64,000 nucleotides of DNA from Mangifera indica (Eukaryota; Streptophyta; Magnoliopsida; Sapindales; Anacardiaceae). The notes beneath the pieces are model-generated. The model was given only the letters and a program-made list of their open reading frames with translations. It was not told the origin of the DNA and made no database searches. Shown here piece after piece: positions 20,960 through 34,100 of this stretch (positions within the stretch are counted from its first letter, which is position 1; every line of letters begins with the position of its first letter). The stretch lies in NCBI RefSeq assembly GCF_011075055.1, contig NC_058156.1:4774001-4838000 (forward strand), in the 5' to 3' direction. Made by a program: the position numbers and the translations under genes.

Positions 20960-23900
20960 TGATTCTTTCATAATACTTTCATTAATGGAATTGTCTTATT
21001 TCGGAGCTCTTTTATTTTTTTGTCTAGTATTTGTATCGGTTGCTCCTCATAAGCTAAATCTTCTTTTAATTCCACATCATCTGATTTCAGTGCATGTGAA
21101 GGATCACTGATGTACTTTCTCAGTAAAGAAATATGAAATACATTATGAACTCGACCCATACTAGGTAGAAGTGCAAGTCTATAAGCCACCTTACCCACTC
21201 TTTCTAAAATTTCAAATGGCTAATAAATCTTGGAGCAAGTTTCCCTTTTCTTCCAAATCTTTTCACGTGCTTGCAAGAGGCTATTTTCACAAAAACTTTG
21301 TCACTCGGTTGAAACTTTATTTCTTTCCTTCTCAAATCTACATAGCTCTTTTGTTTGTCCTGAGCTTGCTTCAATCCAGTCTTGATAGTCTTTATGTCTT
21401 CCACTATCCTCTAGGTTAACTCAGACCCAAAAACTTAACTCAAATCATCTCGCTCTCTTGTGTCATCCCAATGTAATGGGGATCTATACTTTCTTCCATA
21501 AAAAGCCTCATATGGTGTCATTTTAATGGTGGACTGGTAGCTATTATTATATGCAAATTCTATCAATGGAACCATTTCATGTCAGGTCATTTTGTAATCT
21601 AAACAACAGACCTTTAACATATCCTCTAGTACTTGATTCACTATTTCTGTTTGGCCATCTATTTGAGGATGATATGTTATGCTAAATGCTAGCCTAGTAC
21701 CCAATGCTCTCTGTAAACTACTCCAAAAAGCTTAAATAAATCTAGGGTCTCTATCCGACACAATAGTTTTGGGTACGCCATGTAATTCACAATCTCTCAT
21801 ACATAATTTGGGCCAGTTGATCTGAAGTAAAACTATCTTTCACTGGAATAAAATGTGCCAATTTAGTCAATCTATCTACAATCACCCATAATGCATTATA
21901 GCCTTTCTGTACTTGAGGCAAGCCAATGATGAAATCCATTGAAATATCTTTCCACTTCCATTCAGGAATACTAAATGGGTGGAGCAAACCTGAAAGTCTC
22001 TGATGCTCGACCTTAACCTGTTGACATACCAAGCATTTGGCTACATAGTCACCAATATCTTTCTTCATACCTATCCACCAATAAGTTTTCTTTAAATCTT
22101 GATACATTTTTACTCCCCCAAGGTGGGCAGTATAAAGTGTATCATGTGCTTCACTTAAGATTTTCTTTCTCAATTCCAAATCTTGGGGAATACATACTCT
22201 GTTTTTGAACCTGAGAACGTCATCAATCATTTGAAACTCAGTTGTTTTCCATTCACATATCTGTTGACTCATTTTCTGTCACCATAAATCTTCTACTTGC
22301 TTCTCTCTTATTTCATTGAGAAGATTAGATTGAATTTCTAATCTGGCCACCTGACTCCCTATCACCTTAATCGTTCCCTCTGAAACTCTTCTTGTAACTC
22401 TATTTGAGGGTGAGATAAGCTATCACAATCTTTTTACTCAAGTCATCAGCTACCATATTTGCTTTACCCGACTGATATTTAATGTCACATTCATAATTTT
22501 TGACTAGCTCCAACCATCTTCTTTGTCGCATTTTCAAGTCTTTCTGAGTGAAAAAATATTTTAGACTTTTATGGTCGATGTAGATATTACATTTAACTTC
22601 ATATAAATAATACATCCAAATTTTTAAAGCAAAAACCGTTGCCACTAATTCCAAATCATAGTTTAACTGTCGAGAGACGTATGCTATCACCTTACCCCTC
22701 TGTATCAGCATGACTCCAAAGCCATTATGCGAGGCATCGAAATAAATATCATAGTTTACACCTTCCTCTAGTAATACTAAAATAGGAGTTATAGTTAACC
22801 ATCTTTTTAGCTCTTAGAAACTCTTTTCACAAGTATCAGTCCATAAAAAAAGAGTTCTTTGTTTAGTGAGAGTTGTAAGTGGCATTGCCAACCAGGCAAA
22901 ACCCTATACAAATCTCCTGTAATAGGCAGCTAACCCTAAAAAGCTTCTGATCTCTTTCACTATCTTCGGCCTCCCTCATTCAAGTATTGTTTCCACTTTA
23001 CTGGGGTCTACAACTATACCTTCCTTTGTAACCACGTGTCCCAAAAATACTACTTGACTTAGCGAGAATTCACACTTAGAGAATTTGGTATACAATTTCT
23101 TTTCTCTCAATCATTGTAGCACAAATCTCAAGCGTTCGGTATGTTTTTCTTCTAATCTAGAATATATTAAGATATCATCAATAAATACCACCAAGAATTT
23201 TTCAAGGCAATCATGAAATACTCGATTCATTAAATCTATAAAGATTGTTAAGGCATTAGTCAATCCAAAGGGCATTACCACAAACTTGTAATGCCCGAAG
23301 CAGGTCCGAAAAGCTGTCTTCAAAATACCTTGCTCTACAATCCTCACTTGGTGATAACTCGACCTCAAGTCAATTTTTGAAAACATAGAAGTTCCCCTCA
23401 ACTGATCAAATAAATCATCAATTTAAGGCAACGGGTATTTATTCTTCACTGTCAGTTTATTCAACTCCATGTAATCTATGCACATACAGAGCGATCCACC
23501 TTTCTTTTTGACAAATAGTATGGGCGCTCCCCAAGAAGAGTGACTGGGTCTAATAAAACCCTTATCTAAAAGTTATTGCAATGATTTCTTTAATTCTTGT
23601 AATTCAGTTGGAGCCATCCAGTAGAGGGCTTTTGAAATTGGGGCTGAGCTAAGTTCTAACTCTATACTGAACTTTAACTCTCTCTCTGGAGATAAACCTA
23701 GTAGCTCATTAGGAAAAATATCTGGGAAATCTCATACTATTGGGACATCCTGAACACCCAATCTTTGTATATCACGCTTATGTACCACATGAGCTAAATA
23801 TCCCGTACACCCTTTTTTCAACAATTTTTATGCCTTTACACTGCTGATCATCATACTAGGTTGATGGCCCTCTCCGAAACTGAAGTATCCCCACTGTCGA

Positions 23901-24200
23901 GTTGGAATCGAGCCTTTTTCTTTCTATAGTCCATCTCGACTCCATATCTTTCTAAGAAATTCATGCCCAGGATAACATCAAAATCGGGCATATCAAAGAC
24001 AATCAAGTTCATCTTTAACTCTCTCTTATATATCACTACCCTGTGATCCCTTAACATCTTATCAGTAATCACATTTCTACCATCTGACATCTCAACTCTA
24101 ATAGAATGGGTAGATCTAACAGACACTAAACCTACCCTTTCAATAACCCTTGGTGTAATAAAGAAGTGTGTAACTCTTGAATCAATCAATGCATACGAGG
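20960..24200 (-). pseudogene. Chromovirus pol relic of G2 (PR-RT-RH-IN-chromodomain)
   Basis: Minus-strand blocks in order: protease 24189-23851, with the active-site region damaged (DSRVTHFF where DSGATHSF is expected); RT including 23401-23111 with FIDDILIYS (catalytic region 23174-23185); RNase H 22711-22400 ([17 protein letters not shown]); integrase 22272-21787 with the zinc-binding and first catalytic region (MDFIIGLP), continuing in broken frames to about 21480; GPY/F-like and chromodomain 21404-20968 (VHNVFHISLLRKY...ILDKKIKELRNK). At least five frame breaks. Aspartate protease, RT and integrase act in the cytoplasmic particle and nucleus of active relatives; this copy is dead. Confidence 0.88.
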
Positions 24201-24399
24201 AAACAGAGTGGAATAAGAGCTTACCAGTAACAGCAGATGGGCTAGCCTTCGCCTGACTATAGGTAACAGTATAGACCTATGCATTAGTACCTCTCCCTGA
24301 CTATATTGGCAGAATTAGGATTTGTTGTGGCTATATTGAGACTGGCACCTCAGTACTCCAACAATCCTTTGCTATATGTCCTGGTTGTTGGCATCTATA

Positions 24400-25480
24400 A
24401 CAAATCACCTATTTCTATCGATACCAACATTCTCCACTATAACGTCTCCTACAAATCTGACACTGGGGAATATTTTCTTTTCTACGTTTCTTGTCACTTT
24501 TCCTACTTTTTCTATTTGTTTTTGACTGAAATTTTCTTTTTCCCCTGTTGTTTATGAAACTGGAGTCAATTGAACTACCCCTTGATATTGTAATAGGTGT
24601 TGAAATAGTCAATGAAATAGGTAGAGCTGACCGACTTGGCATCACTGATAGAGGTGTTGTCATAGAGGGTGCATTCCTGGGTAGCTTATTAACATACACC
24701 TCCAACCTCAATGCTCTTTCCAATGTCTCTTCATAAGTTTAAGGAGGTTGTGGTTCAGCTAGCGCATACAAGGTTATCTCTGATCTAAGGCCTTGAAGAA
24801 ATTTATCCAGTCGGAGACTCGATGTACTCACCATACCTAGAGCAAAACTAGATAAGACATCAAAACGAGTAGAATAATTCTTTACTAAACCCTCCCCCTG
24901 CTGCAAGGAAATGAACTCATAAACTTTGATTGTTATCACATCAGTTGTTTTGTATTGGGTCTCAAATGCCCTTCTGAAATCCTACAAGGTCAGCAGATCC
25001 ACATTTTTGGTTTCTTTAACTAGGTCTAACCATACGTAGGCCTTTCCCCTTATCAAGAAACTGGCATACCAAACTTTTTCTCTATCAGTCATAGGAAACA
25101 AATCCATGGTACTTTCCACCTGATTGATCCACTTATCATCCACCAAATGATCTTTAGTACCTTTAAATTCATGAGGGGTATGCTAACTAGGTAAGGAATA
25201 AATGGGCTTAAGTCGCCTTTGAGCTCCAACGTCTCCTCTCCTCTTCTCTCATTCCTCATTTCATTTCTGATTTCTTCTATGACCTCCTTACGAATCTCAC
25301 TTCTAATCTCATTACGGATGGCATCTCTGGCTGTATTTTTAGGTGTAGGTTGACTCTCAGTCAACACCTGACGGACTATATCTTTGATTTCTACTAGCCT
25401 AAATCCTGAACCACTTGACATGGTAGGGTTAGACGACTCTCCCGTCTCTCTCTAAATACCCTTTCCATGACCCTGTCCTC
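24400..25480 (-). pseudogene. Chromovirus gag relic of G2
   Basis: Three separated open pieces: 25421-25089 (N-terminal, with an Arg/Glu-rich coiled-coil-like EIRSEIRKEVIEEIRNEMR stretch), 24939-24739 (retrotransposon gag segment, SLQQGEGLVKNYSTRFD) and 24723-24415 (zinc-knuckle end, CQICRRRYSGECW with the His replaced). Compared with G3 the second knuckle is also lost. Gag forms the particle coat and binds the RNA. Confidence 0.82.
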
Positions 25481-25701
25481 ATCTTGTAGTACTTCTCATC
25501 TAATAACTGCATAAGTGTAACTACATAAAGATTTTATCATTCTATTATTTGAATACAGGCAAAGAAAACAACTTACTGCAGTCGATTCTCGAGAGCTGAT
25601 CTATGAGACATGAAGGGCACCTGTGCAATACCAGAATGCAAAACTATATATATATATTATAACATATTCTATTATATCTACCTTTAAGCGCCCAAAATCA
25701 T

Positions 25702-25713
25702 GCTCTAATATCA
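25702..25713 (-). promoter_or_regulatory. Degenerate tRNA-iMet primer binding site of G2
   Basis: On the minus strand TGATATTAGAGC; G3 keeps TGGTATCAGAGC, the complement of the initiator tRNA-Met 3' end. Two changes here, both of the C-to-T/G-to-A kind. It lies a few bases inside the 5' LTR. Confidence 0.75.
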
Positions 25714-25717
25714 AAAA

Positions 25718-26073
25718 TGTAACCTCTTCTAACCAATAGGTGTTTTACAGAAAAATGACAATAATTCCCCTATTTTAGAAGGTCTGGGGAAATTTTTCTT
25801 TTTTTATGCCCTGTAACACTCCTAATTAGTAATTCACACAAACTAGTCCCACCAACCGATTGGATTTTCATCAATATAATCACAATTAACAGAATAAATA
25901 CTTAATAGTAACCATCATAAAAGTTACCACCCACAGAAACATTATAACTAATTTCAATGACTAGTCATGTATATATATACATATATAGATATACATACAC
26001 AAGCACATATACCCAATAATCAGAAAGAGGTATAGGCACATCAATACAATAACTACATATTTACATATAAGAA

Positions 26074-26161
<88 letters not shown>

Positions 26162-28144
26162 CATACGTCAAGGAGATATATATATACACATAAAGTCACA
26201 TATACAAACATATATGCATATAGACACCAAAAAAGCATATAATAGATCAGTAAAAATGTGGTGCCCTCCTCCCATAGCCTCATGTCTCGCTAGTGCTCCC
26301 TGAGAACCTTTGCTGCAACTCTTTACTTGTAAAATATTAAATTAAACAAAGTGAGTGATCATTGTTCAATAAGAAAATCATACTCAATACTCGAAGCATT
26401 TCATACCAGTATTAATATCTTCCATACTCAATATGTATGGACTATTCACATACAAAATAATTAACACAGAACACGTATTAAACACATATCATAATTCTCT
26501 TCATTCACACATTTATTCATTTCCTTACTATACAAATATGATTCACTCGTTATGATTTATGCATGTATGAGTGTCATGACTTTTCCATTTTCTGATCGTA
26601 CATCTTTCTCAACTCCTTATCAACCACATAGGCTTGCATACATGAGTCTAATGCAAATGACTTTTATAAAATATTTGCTAATTCTTTTTTTTTTTTGTAA
26701 AATATTTCACTGATCGGTCCAGAATACATAGGATAGTACTCGCAGTCATCATACAAGGTACAATCCTCTCTTATACGCCTATTTCACTATTTTTCTTTGT
26801 TGTCCACACATCACAGCTATTATCTTTTTTTGTTGTCCACACAGTACAACCAATATATTTCTTTGTTATCCATATAGAACAGTTCACGTGTAAAAATTTT
26901 AAGCATGTTTCCCACTTTCCTATATCATATGAGTCATTATAAAACCAAAAAAACACTTGTTTTCCATTTTCTGAAAACATGCATAACTTAGAAAATGTTT
27001 TTCCTCTTTCTTTATTTTTTCTAAAATCATGCATATGTTATGATTCCTCATGTATACATGTATAACCATAATATGAAATATGCCCATTCATTGTTTTTCT
27101 TTATTCTTTTCAAGCCTCATCAAGCATCAAATTATTTTCTCATGCATTTATATATATCTCATGCATTTTATGTGAATATACATATTTATTATAATGGTTT
27201 TTACACATATCATGTACATAATTAAACAAAATTAATCTATATCACATAAAATGACACTTTTATCCATATGGCCAAAAGTTATATGCCTACCTTTAGTGCA
27301 AATTATTCCATCAATTCATCATTTCTCACATACTCAATACACAAAATCAACTAAGCTAACCCTAGGAATAAGAAATGTCTAAAATACCCTTATGGCAAAA
27401 AAATTATATCATAAGTCCTAATGAATTTCTTTACTCTTTTAAGCATAAATCACCTTAATTCTATACCCTAAAACACTTATACAAATAAAGGTTATTTGAA
27501 TAACCTAACTCAAATTACTTCAAGTATGTAAAGTATGAAATTCTTACATTTTCTTTGCTAATTAGGTGATTTAAGTCTATCCTCCTTTGCTTCTTCCTAG
27601 CAACCTTAATTAACCAAAAACATAATCATCCATCAAAACTCTAAACTTGACATCTCTTAAAAATTAAACTTTTTACCTTAAAACTTACCAAAATTGATAT
27701 ATCTACACTTTTTATAACTGGAGACTCTGGAAATTATATTGTTTAACTAGGTTTTTTTGGTGAATTTTTGTTTGAAGAAAAACTTTAGTAAAATTATGGA
27801 GAATTCTCAGCCAAGGAAGAAGAAAATGAATAGTTTGATTGTTTTATAAGCATTTTGGACTAATTTACCCTTAACCTTCTCCAAAAATAACTATTTTATC
27901 CTTAGCCAATTACCAAAAACCCTTAGCACCATTATATAATTTCAAATGTGCCATTCAATTTACATTCCCACTTTGTCTCTTAAATCCTTCTAAAATGACC
28001 ATTTTACCCCCTTTGAAAATTATTGCTCATTTAGTAGTTTTAAAGGATTTTTTTACAATTTTTGTAAACAAGAAGTTATAAAATCAACTTTAAGGGTAAT
28101 TTTGGAAGTAGAGTTTACTAGCATACCTAAATCTGGGTGTTACA
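25718..28144 (-). repeat. 5' LTR of G2 (right on the map)
   Basis: 2427 bases, TGTAACC...GTTACA. It contains an (AT)n tract of about 80 bases (26077-26155), three minisatellite units (26798-26885) and a minus-strand TATA-like motif at 27841-27850. It differs from the left LTR by many substitutions, so the insertion is not recent. Confidence 0.92.
26077..26155. repeat. (AT)n microsatellite in G2 right LTR
   Basis: About 79 bases of uninterrupted TA dinucleotides, longer than either tract at the matching place in the left LTR. Confidence 0.95.
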
Positions 28145-28149
28145 TAAAT

Positions 28150-28425
28150 GAAGCTTGCATTTGTATTTAGGTTAATTTGTAAGAATGTGTATCTGAAGGA
28201 GCCTTCTTGTAATTCTTATTTAGTATAAAAGGATACAAATATCCTACTATTCATAATTTTTTACACATTTTTTAATAAAACTTTCATTTTCTCTCTCTCG
28301 TTATCTTGTAAACCTTCTCCCTTTTCTCTCCTCTGTGCCTCTTCTCCTTCATGTAAATCTAGGGTTTCCTTGCGCTCTTTCGTTCCATTTAGACACTTCT
28401 ATTAAGTCTATCATAAGTACGCTCA
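28150..28425 (+). repeat. Copia 5' LTR, remaining 276 bases
   Basis: Continues the LTR cut at 18367 and matches 49022-49297 of the 3' LTR. It contains a TATA box TATAAAAG at 28224-28231 (49095-49102 in the 3' LTR) and ends in CTCA directly before the primer site. Confidence 0.9.
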
Positions 28426-28437
28426 TGGTATCAAAGC
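28426..28437 (+). promoter_or_regulatory. tRNA-iMet primer binding site of the copia element
   Basis: TGGTATCAAAGC directly abuts the LTR end; it differs by one base from TGGTATCAGAGC, the sequence complementary to the 3' end of initiator tRNA-Met. Its position fixes the element's orientation as plus. Confidence 0.85.
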
Positions 28438-28930
28438 CATAGACTTGTGTCCTCGTCCTAACGATGGATTTATAACAAGGAGTCAATATCTTTTTACTTG
28501 TTATTTCATCTTTAGTTTCTCTATGTACATTCTTTAATTTTTCTTTTTAATATTGTTTTGATCAATTAGGTTATTTATAGATCTATGATGTTTGGTAACA
28601 TTTTGTGATTTTTGTAAATTGTTGTCGCAGATCTACCTTCATCATTGTGTTTCTTTAATTTCTTGGTCACTTGTTACTATTAACCTGTTTTGATTGCTTT
28701 GTCTCTTCAATTTTTGTTCTTGTTGTCATAGATCTATAAGTATTATTGTATTTGTTAAATGTTTTTTTGTTGCTTGTTGTTGTAGCTTTATTATTATTAC
28801 TATGCTTACCTTTTTTTTTTTTTTAACTTATTGTCACCAATCTATGAGTATTGTTGCATTTCTTTTTTTTTTTTTTACTTGTTACTATAGATATGTTATT
28901 ACTATGCTTTGTTAATATTTTTGTTATTGT
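28438..28930 (+). other. Copia leader, first part (non-coding)
   Basis: T-rich untranslated leader with repeated short motifs (TTGTTGTCATAGATCTAT and variants near 28618, 28720, 28832 and 28875). No gene. It continues after the solo LTR at 30761-30810 and after LINE-2 at 36885-37414. Confidence 0.6.
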
Positions 28931-28935
28931 CATAG

Positions 28936-30755
28936 TGTTAGGGTAGAATTCTAGAGCCAATTGATTTGATATTTTAATTATAATTTTTCTCATTAATTAA
29001 TAAAAAAATTTATAGTTATTCAGTTCATATGTTTGTCTATTATATGATTGTGTGAATAACATGCCCTTAGAATGGTAAAATTATGATAAGAGAATCAAAT
29101 GACTGATCATGGGAACTCAAAGTACACATTAGATGACCATTTTAGAAATGTCTATAATCCCAACATTACAATGACTAAAGGTACATATAATGGTAATGGG
29201 ACTATCATAGTGTTGAGCGATCCTACCGAAAAGTGACAACAGTTCTTACATGTCAAAGTTGTTTGCAAACAGCTTAAAGCAACACATGAGTGCACACTGT
29301 AGAAGTGGTCATCGAACTAACCCCACCAAAAAATATCTATATATATAGTTGCTCTAGTGTCTATCAAACAAATCCTCTAAACACCACAGGGTGCATGTGA
29401 TCCGTTAACTTGAGCTTGTCAGACTGTCTCGTGTAAGGATTAGTATGATTTGACACTATCCAATGTATCATCTTAATAAGGGTATCATAAAGGTAATGAA
29501 CAACCATTTTGTGAGATACATGAAGGCTACAGTTGATCGATAAATGATTCATCACTCTTGAGCACAGGAGAAGATATCTCATATACGAATACTGAAAGAC
29601 ATTCATGACAACTTGAATTTATGGCCACAGTAGGATGAGGTTGTAGCCTAATCGATATAAGTCATTAATGTGTATCAACTTATATCGAAGAACTACTGAG
29701 ATAAACACACTTTTATGTCTTAGCCTTGAGAGATATCAATTGACAAAATGATTGAATTAAACGTAACTGTAATATTATAAAAGCTTATAGAGATATTCAT
29801 TGACACTCTATTATTTAGGTGGTCAAAACACTTTGCTAAAAGCTAATCCTGGTCTATGTTTGAATTCGATTTGAATTTAGACACTACCAATTCAATAGAG
29901 TTTATAGGTCACATGCATTAAAGGGTTGATACAAGCCAAGAGGCAAGAATCATTTGACAACAATCTTGGGATCATGGAAAGAGAGAAACATATGGGTGTG
30001 TTTTGACTAGAATCATTTGGTGTGCATGGTGCCACGTGGCATCGTGTAAATGCATTGTATGGTTTCAGCTAGACCCATTTAAGAGTCCAATTGAACAAGG
30101 CCAAATAATGGATACGAGTCAACTGGCTGAGTTAACTCATGGGTAAGGTGTTTTAGTTAAATAATGATTCGTTAAAGTCTTTGTTTGATAAAAAGTTTAG
30201 GTTGAGTTAGAATTTTAATTTAATTAGGATTTCTATACATTAAAACTTTTAATAAATTAAGAATCTTAATTTAATTAAAACTTTTGGACATCTTATCATC
30301 TAGGTAGTTAGAGTCCTAACCAATTAAAGCTTCATGCACATCTTATAAATGAAGGTGTTTAGTTTGAGTCAATTTTTTTTAACACAACAATCTTAAATAC
30401 ACATCTCTATGCCTAGAATCTTGTTGACATAAGATTTCATTGTCATGACCTAATTTCCAAGATCCACTCAACATAAGCCCTAGCAGTCTTCTTTTTGGAT
30501 CACCTCCAATTCGTGTTTTACATGGATACTAAAGTGCTGCCTCAAGAGGGTTGGATAACAATATTTACATAGCCACTTGAAGTCTTAGAGGAACTAACAA
30601 TGCAGGTATAATTTCTAAACACCCTACATGTGTTTAACATGTTCATGAATCTATGCATTAAAATGGATATCTTGGATGGGTTTTAGGATCTTTGATAATT
30701 TTTAAAATTTTTAATTAGGTTACGCTGTCAGTTAGCAATGACCTAAAACCCTAAA
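28936..30755. mobile_element. Solo-LTR-like insertion of 1.8 kb
   Basis: Starts TGTTAGGG and ends CCCTAAA, flanked by a perfect 5-bp duplication CATAG (28931-28935 and 30756-30760). Removing it restores the leader motif TTGTCATAGATTTG seen elsewhere in the copia leader. It has no coding sequence. Its 3' half matches two copies at 14270-16230. Most likely a solo LTR of an unidentified LTR retrotransposon; a short non-autonomous element is possible. Confidence 0.7.
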
Positions 30756-30838
30756 CATAGATTTGTGATTACTATTCCTTCCTTTGATGTTTAATGCAAC
30801 TTGTCCTTTTGTTTTGTTTAGTTTTTTTTTGGTAAGTA

Positions 30839-31125
30839 ATAATAATTTTATACCAAAGAAGGAATGTACAAATGCCTATCTAGGACAAACCCCTAGATTA
30901 AGCTTAAACACAAGCATACCTAGGACAAGCCCCTAGGTTATGTCGAAACAACATGAAGCTCAAAACATTCAAACAATGGAACAAAGAGATCCAAAGATAC
31001 ATCACAAACACAAGTACTAAAGGGAGCAAACTGTCCTAAAGCTACACAACCAAACAAAATACTCAAGAAATCTAGATACAAGAAACACAAGGCATAACTC
31101 TTTACAATATTCGGAACTCAAAGAG
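30839..31125 (-). other. LINE-2 3' UTR with two stem-loops
   Basis: Minus-strand hairpins of the CCTAGG class at 30918-30938 (ACCTAGG/CCTAGGT arms) and 30878-30898 (ATCTAG/CTAGAT arms), the latter nearest the tail, in the same order as in LINE-1 but without the tandem duplication. The end GGTATAAA...TTACC is shared with the other two copies. Confidence 0.72.
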
Positions 31126-34100
31126 TTAATGGAATATTGAGTTTGGCAAGTCCCAAATCAATGCAATGGAGTCATTTATGCATGAGCTTGGAATGTTTGA
31201 TAAAGAATGAGCTCTAGCCTTCACACAATCCTTGATGGCGGCAATGATCCTATCTTTCGGAGATTTGCTACTACCAAAGAGAACATGGTTGCGTTCACAC
31301 CAAATGTGGTAGATAGTGGCTCCAAAACAAAGCTTACAAATGATGTGGAGAAGAGAGTCGCCCTTCCATTTATTTGCATAATAAGGAACAAGAGTGCTCC
31401 ATGGTTGAGGGGGATTATCCAAGTGGCAAAGATTAGCAATATGATTCCAAATTGCGGCAGAATAGGGGCATTGGAAAAAAAGATGATCCATGCTTTCCGG
31501 AGCCAAATTGCAAAGACCACATACATTGCTAGGGATGATGCCGAGATTATGAAACTTATCCTTGGTTTTCATACCACCCTTGATACCCATCCATACAATG
31601 AAAGAGTGTCTTGGAAAATGTCTTTTGAACCAAATAATACTATGCCATGGAACTTTAGATTTTGAAACCCTTATGCTATTCCAAGCTGATTTGATAGTGA
31701 ATTTACCATTTGTGCTAGGCTTCCACCATAGGATATCATCACCATGAGAGGGAGGAGGAATAATGGTAGTTTTTATTTCCAAGAGGGCTGTAGAATTTGT
31801 CAAAGGCCATTTCCATACACCTTCCTCAATCACCTCCTTGACTTTGCAATGCAACGGAAGTCTTGAGTCATAAACCACCCTAGGACCATATTTGTCAATG
31901 AGGGGTCCTAAAGGGTGCCAATTGTCATGCCAAAGGTGAGTATTCTACCCATTTCCTACAATTTTCTGGATTTTTCCTTTGGTGCTCTCCCTAAGCAAAA
32001 GTAATTTCCTCCAAACCCAAGAACAATTGCCATTTGGTTTAACCTTCCAAAAGCTTTTGTTTCTAAGGTGATTATCATTGATCCAATCTGCCCATAAAGA
32101 GGTTCCAGACTTTTGAAGGAGTTTCCATACATGCTTCATCATTGCGGCCTTGTTCCAAGATTTGCTTTTCATTATGCCCAAACCCCCTTCTTCTTTTGAA
32201 AGGCAAATATCATCCCAAGCAACTTTTGCCTTCTTGCTACAGGATATGTCACCACTCCAAAGGAAATTTCTAAGGTAGCCATCAATTACCTTGTGTACTT
32301 TTGCGGGAAGGATAAACGTTGAGGACCAATATACTTGGATGCTAAAGAGGATAGCCTTGATGAGAATAAGTCTTCCAGCATATGAGAGGAACTTACTTTT
32401 CCAAGAGGAGATCCTAGCCACAATCTTGTCAATTAGGGGTTTGCAATCATCAACCCTTAGCTTGGAAGAAATCATAGGTACACCAAGGTATTTAAATGGG
32501 AGAGTGCCAAACTCAATACCAAGGATTGATTTAAGATGTTCCGCTTCAGCATTATTGACTCCGGAGAGATAGATATTGCTCTTTGTTTGATTAGTTCTAA
32601 GTCCGGACCAAGAGTGAAAGCACTCTAATACCCCTTTTATCAGAGATATGGAATGCACATCCGCCCTACAAAAAATCATGAGGTCATCCGCAAAACATAA
32701 GTGAGTGATATTATTTTTCTTACACTTCCAATGATGGCTAAATTGAGCATTCTCCTTAAGTTCACTAAGCATGCAAGATAGCACCTCCATGGCAATGACA
32801 AAAAGGTGCAGAGAGAGAGGATCCCCCTGCCGTAATCCTCTAGCACTTTTGAAGAAGCCAACAAGTTCACCATTTAGGCCCACCGAATACATAGGACTAG
32901 TGATGCACGTCCTAATCCAATTTATGAATGTTTGCGGCATATCAATGGACACAAGGGCAGCAAGCAAGAAATCCCAATTTAAAGTGTCATAAGCCTTCAT
33001 AATATCAATCTTTATGGCGCATTTCTTTCCATGAGTGTCCTTTTGGTAGTTGTGCATAAGCTCTTGGCATAAAAGGATGTTTTCACCAATGCTACGGCCT
33101 CCCACAAAGGCACCTTGAGCTTTGTTAATGAATTGCGGCAGAATGGCTTTGAGTCGGTTTGCCATGATTTTAGTGATGCATTTGTACAAAGTATTGCAAC
33201 AAGCAATAGGCCTGAAATCCTTGCAAAAAGAAGGATTAGAAACTTTAGGAACAAGTGCAAGGATAGTACAATTTACCTCTTTTAAAAGGTGGCTTGTTTT
33301 GAAGAAGTGCTTAATGGCCTTTATAACATCATCCCCAACAATGTTCCATGCTGCCTTGAAGAAACATGCACCATATCCATCCGGACCCGGGGCCTTGTTA
33401 TTATCCATGGCAAAAATGGTTTCTTTGATTTCCTCCGCTAAAATTTCTTTAATGAGCATATCCTTTTCCCCACTTCCAAGCCGGAATTTGATTATCTTTT
33501 TGAGCTGATCAAGGTTTAAATTTGAATGCTCCCTTACATTTAGGACAGATTTGAAGTGATCCACAAATTCCTCCTTTACTTCCTCCATGTTATTAACAAA
33601 AGTTCCATTCTCCCTTTGGATCCCATAGATAGAGTTTCTATTTCTTCTACCTTTGATGCTCTTGAAGAAGAATTTTGTGTTTTGATCACCTTCCTTAAGC
33701 CAATGAACTCTTGATTTTTGTCTAGCCAAAGATTCCTCAGCTAAAGAAAGGGATCTATAGGATTCTAAACTCATCTTCTCCTCTTGAGCAAGATCCTCAT
33801 CCAAGGGGTTTATTCGGAGTAGTTCTTGGACGTTTTCAAGTTGCTTCCTAGCTTCTAACACTCTTTCGGAAATGTGGCCAAAGTATTCCTTATTGAATTT
33901 TTTTAACTCAACTTTCAGCTTTTTAAGTTTGCTTGTCACGTTGAACATGGGGCTGCTTTGTGCTTCTTGGTTCCAAACTTCAGCAACAATATTGAGAAAG
34001 TTTTCATGGTGTGTCCACATATTGTAGAATTTAAAAGGAACTTTTCTACAATCTTCTATGGTTCCAATTCTCACCAAACATGGAGAATGATCGGAAATGG

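Larger units (their letters stand above)
18368..28144 (-). mobile_element. Ty3/gypsy chromovirus G2, complete outline, decayed
   Basis: 9777 bases with two LTRs (18368-20854 and 25718-28144), flanked by a perfect 5-bp duplication TAAAT (18363-18367 and 28145-28149). On the minus strand the order is LTR, primer site, gag, protease, RT, RNase H, integrase, chromodomain, polypurine tract, LTR. Every coding part has stops or frameshifts. It lies inside the 5' LTR of the copia element: the LTR sequence left and right of it joins smoothly when G2 and one TAAAT are removed. The chromodomain tail suggests the Tekay/Del-like branch, judged from family knowledge only. Confidence 0.93.

Noticed and set aside
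28936..30755. A DNA transposon with short inverted ends (TGTTAGGG/CCCTAAA)
   Set aside because: The 5-bp duplication, TG start and lack of longer inverted repeats fit a solo LTR better; the short inversion is normal for LTR ends.
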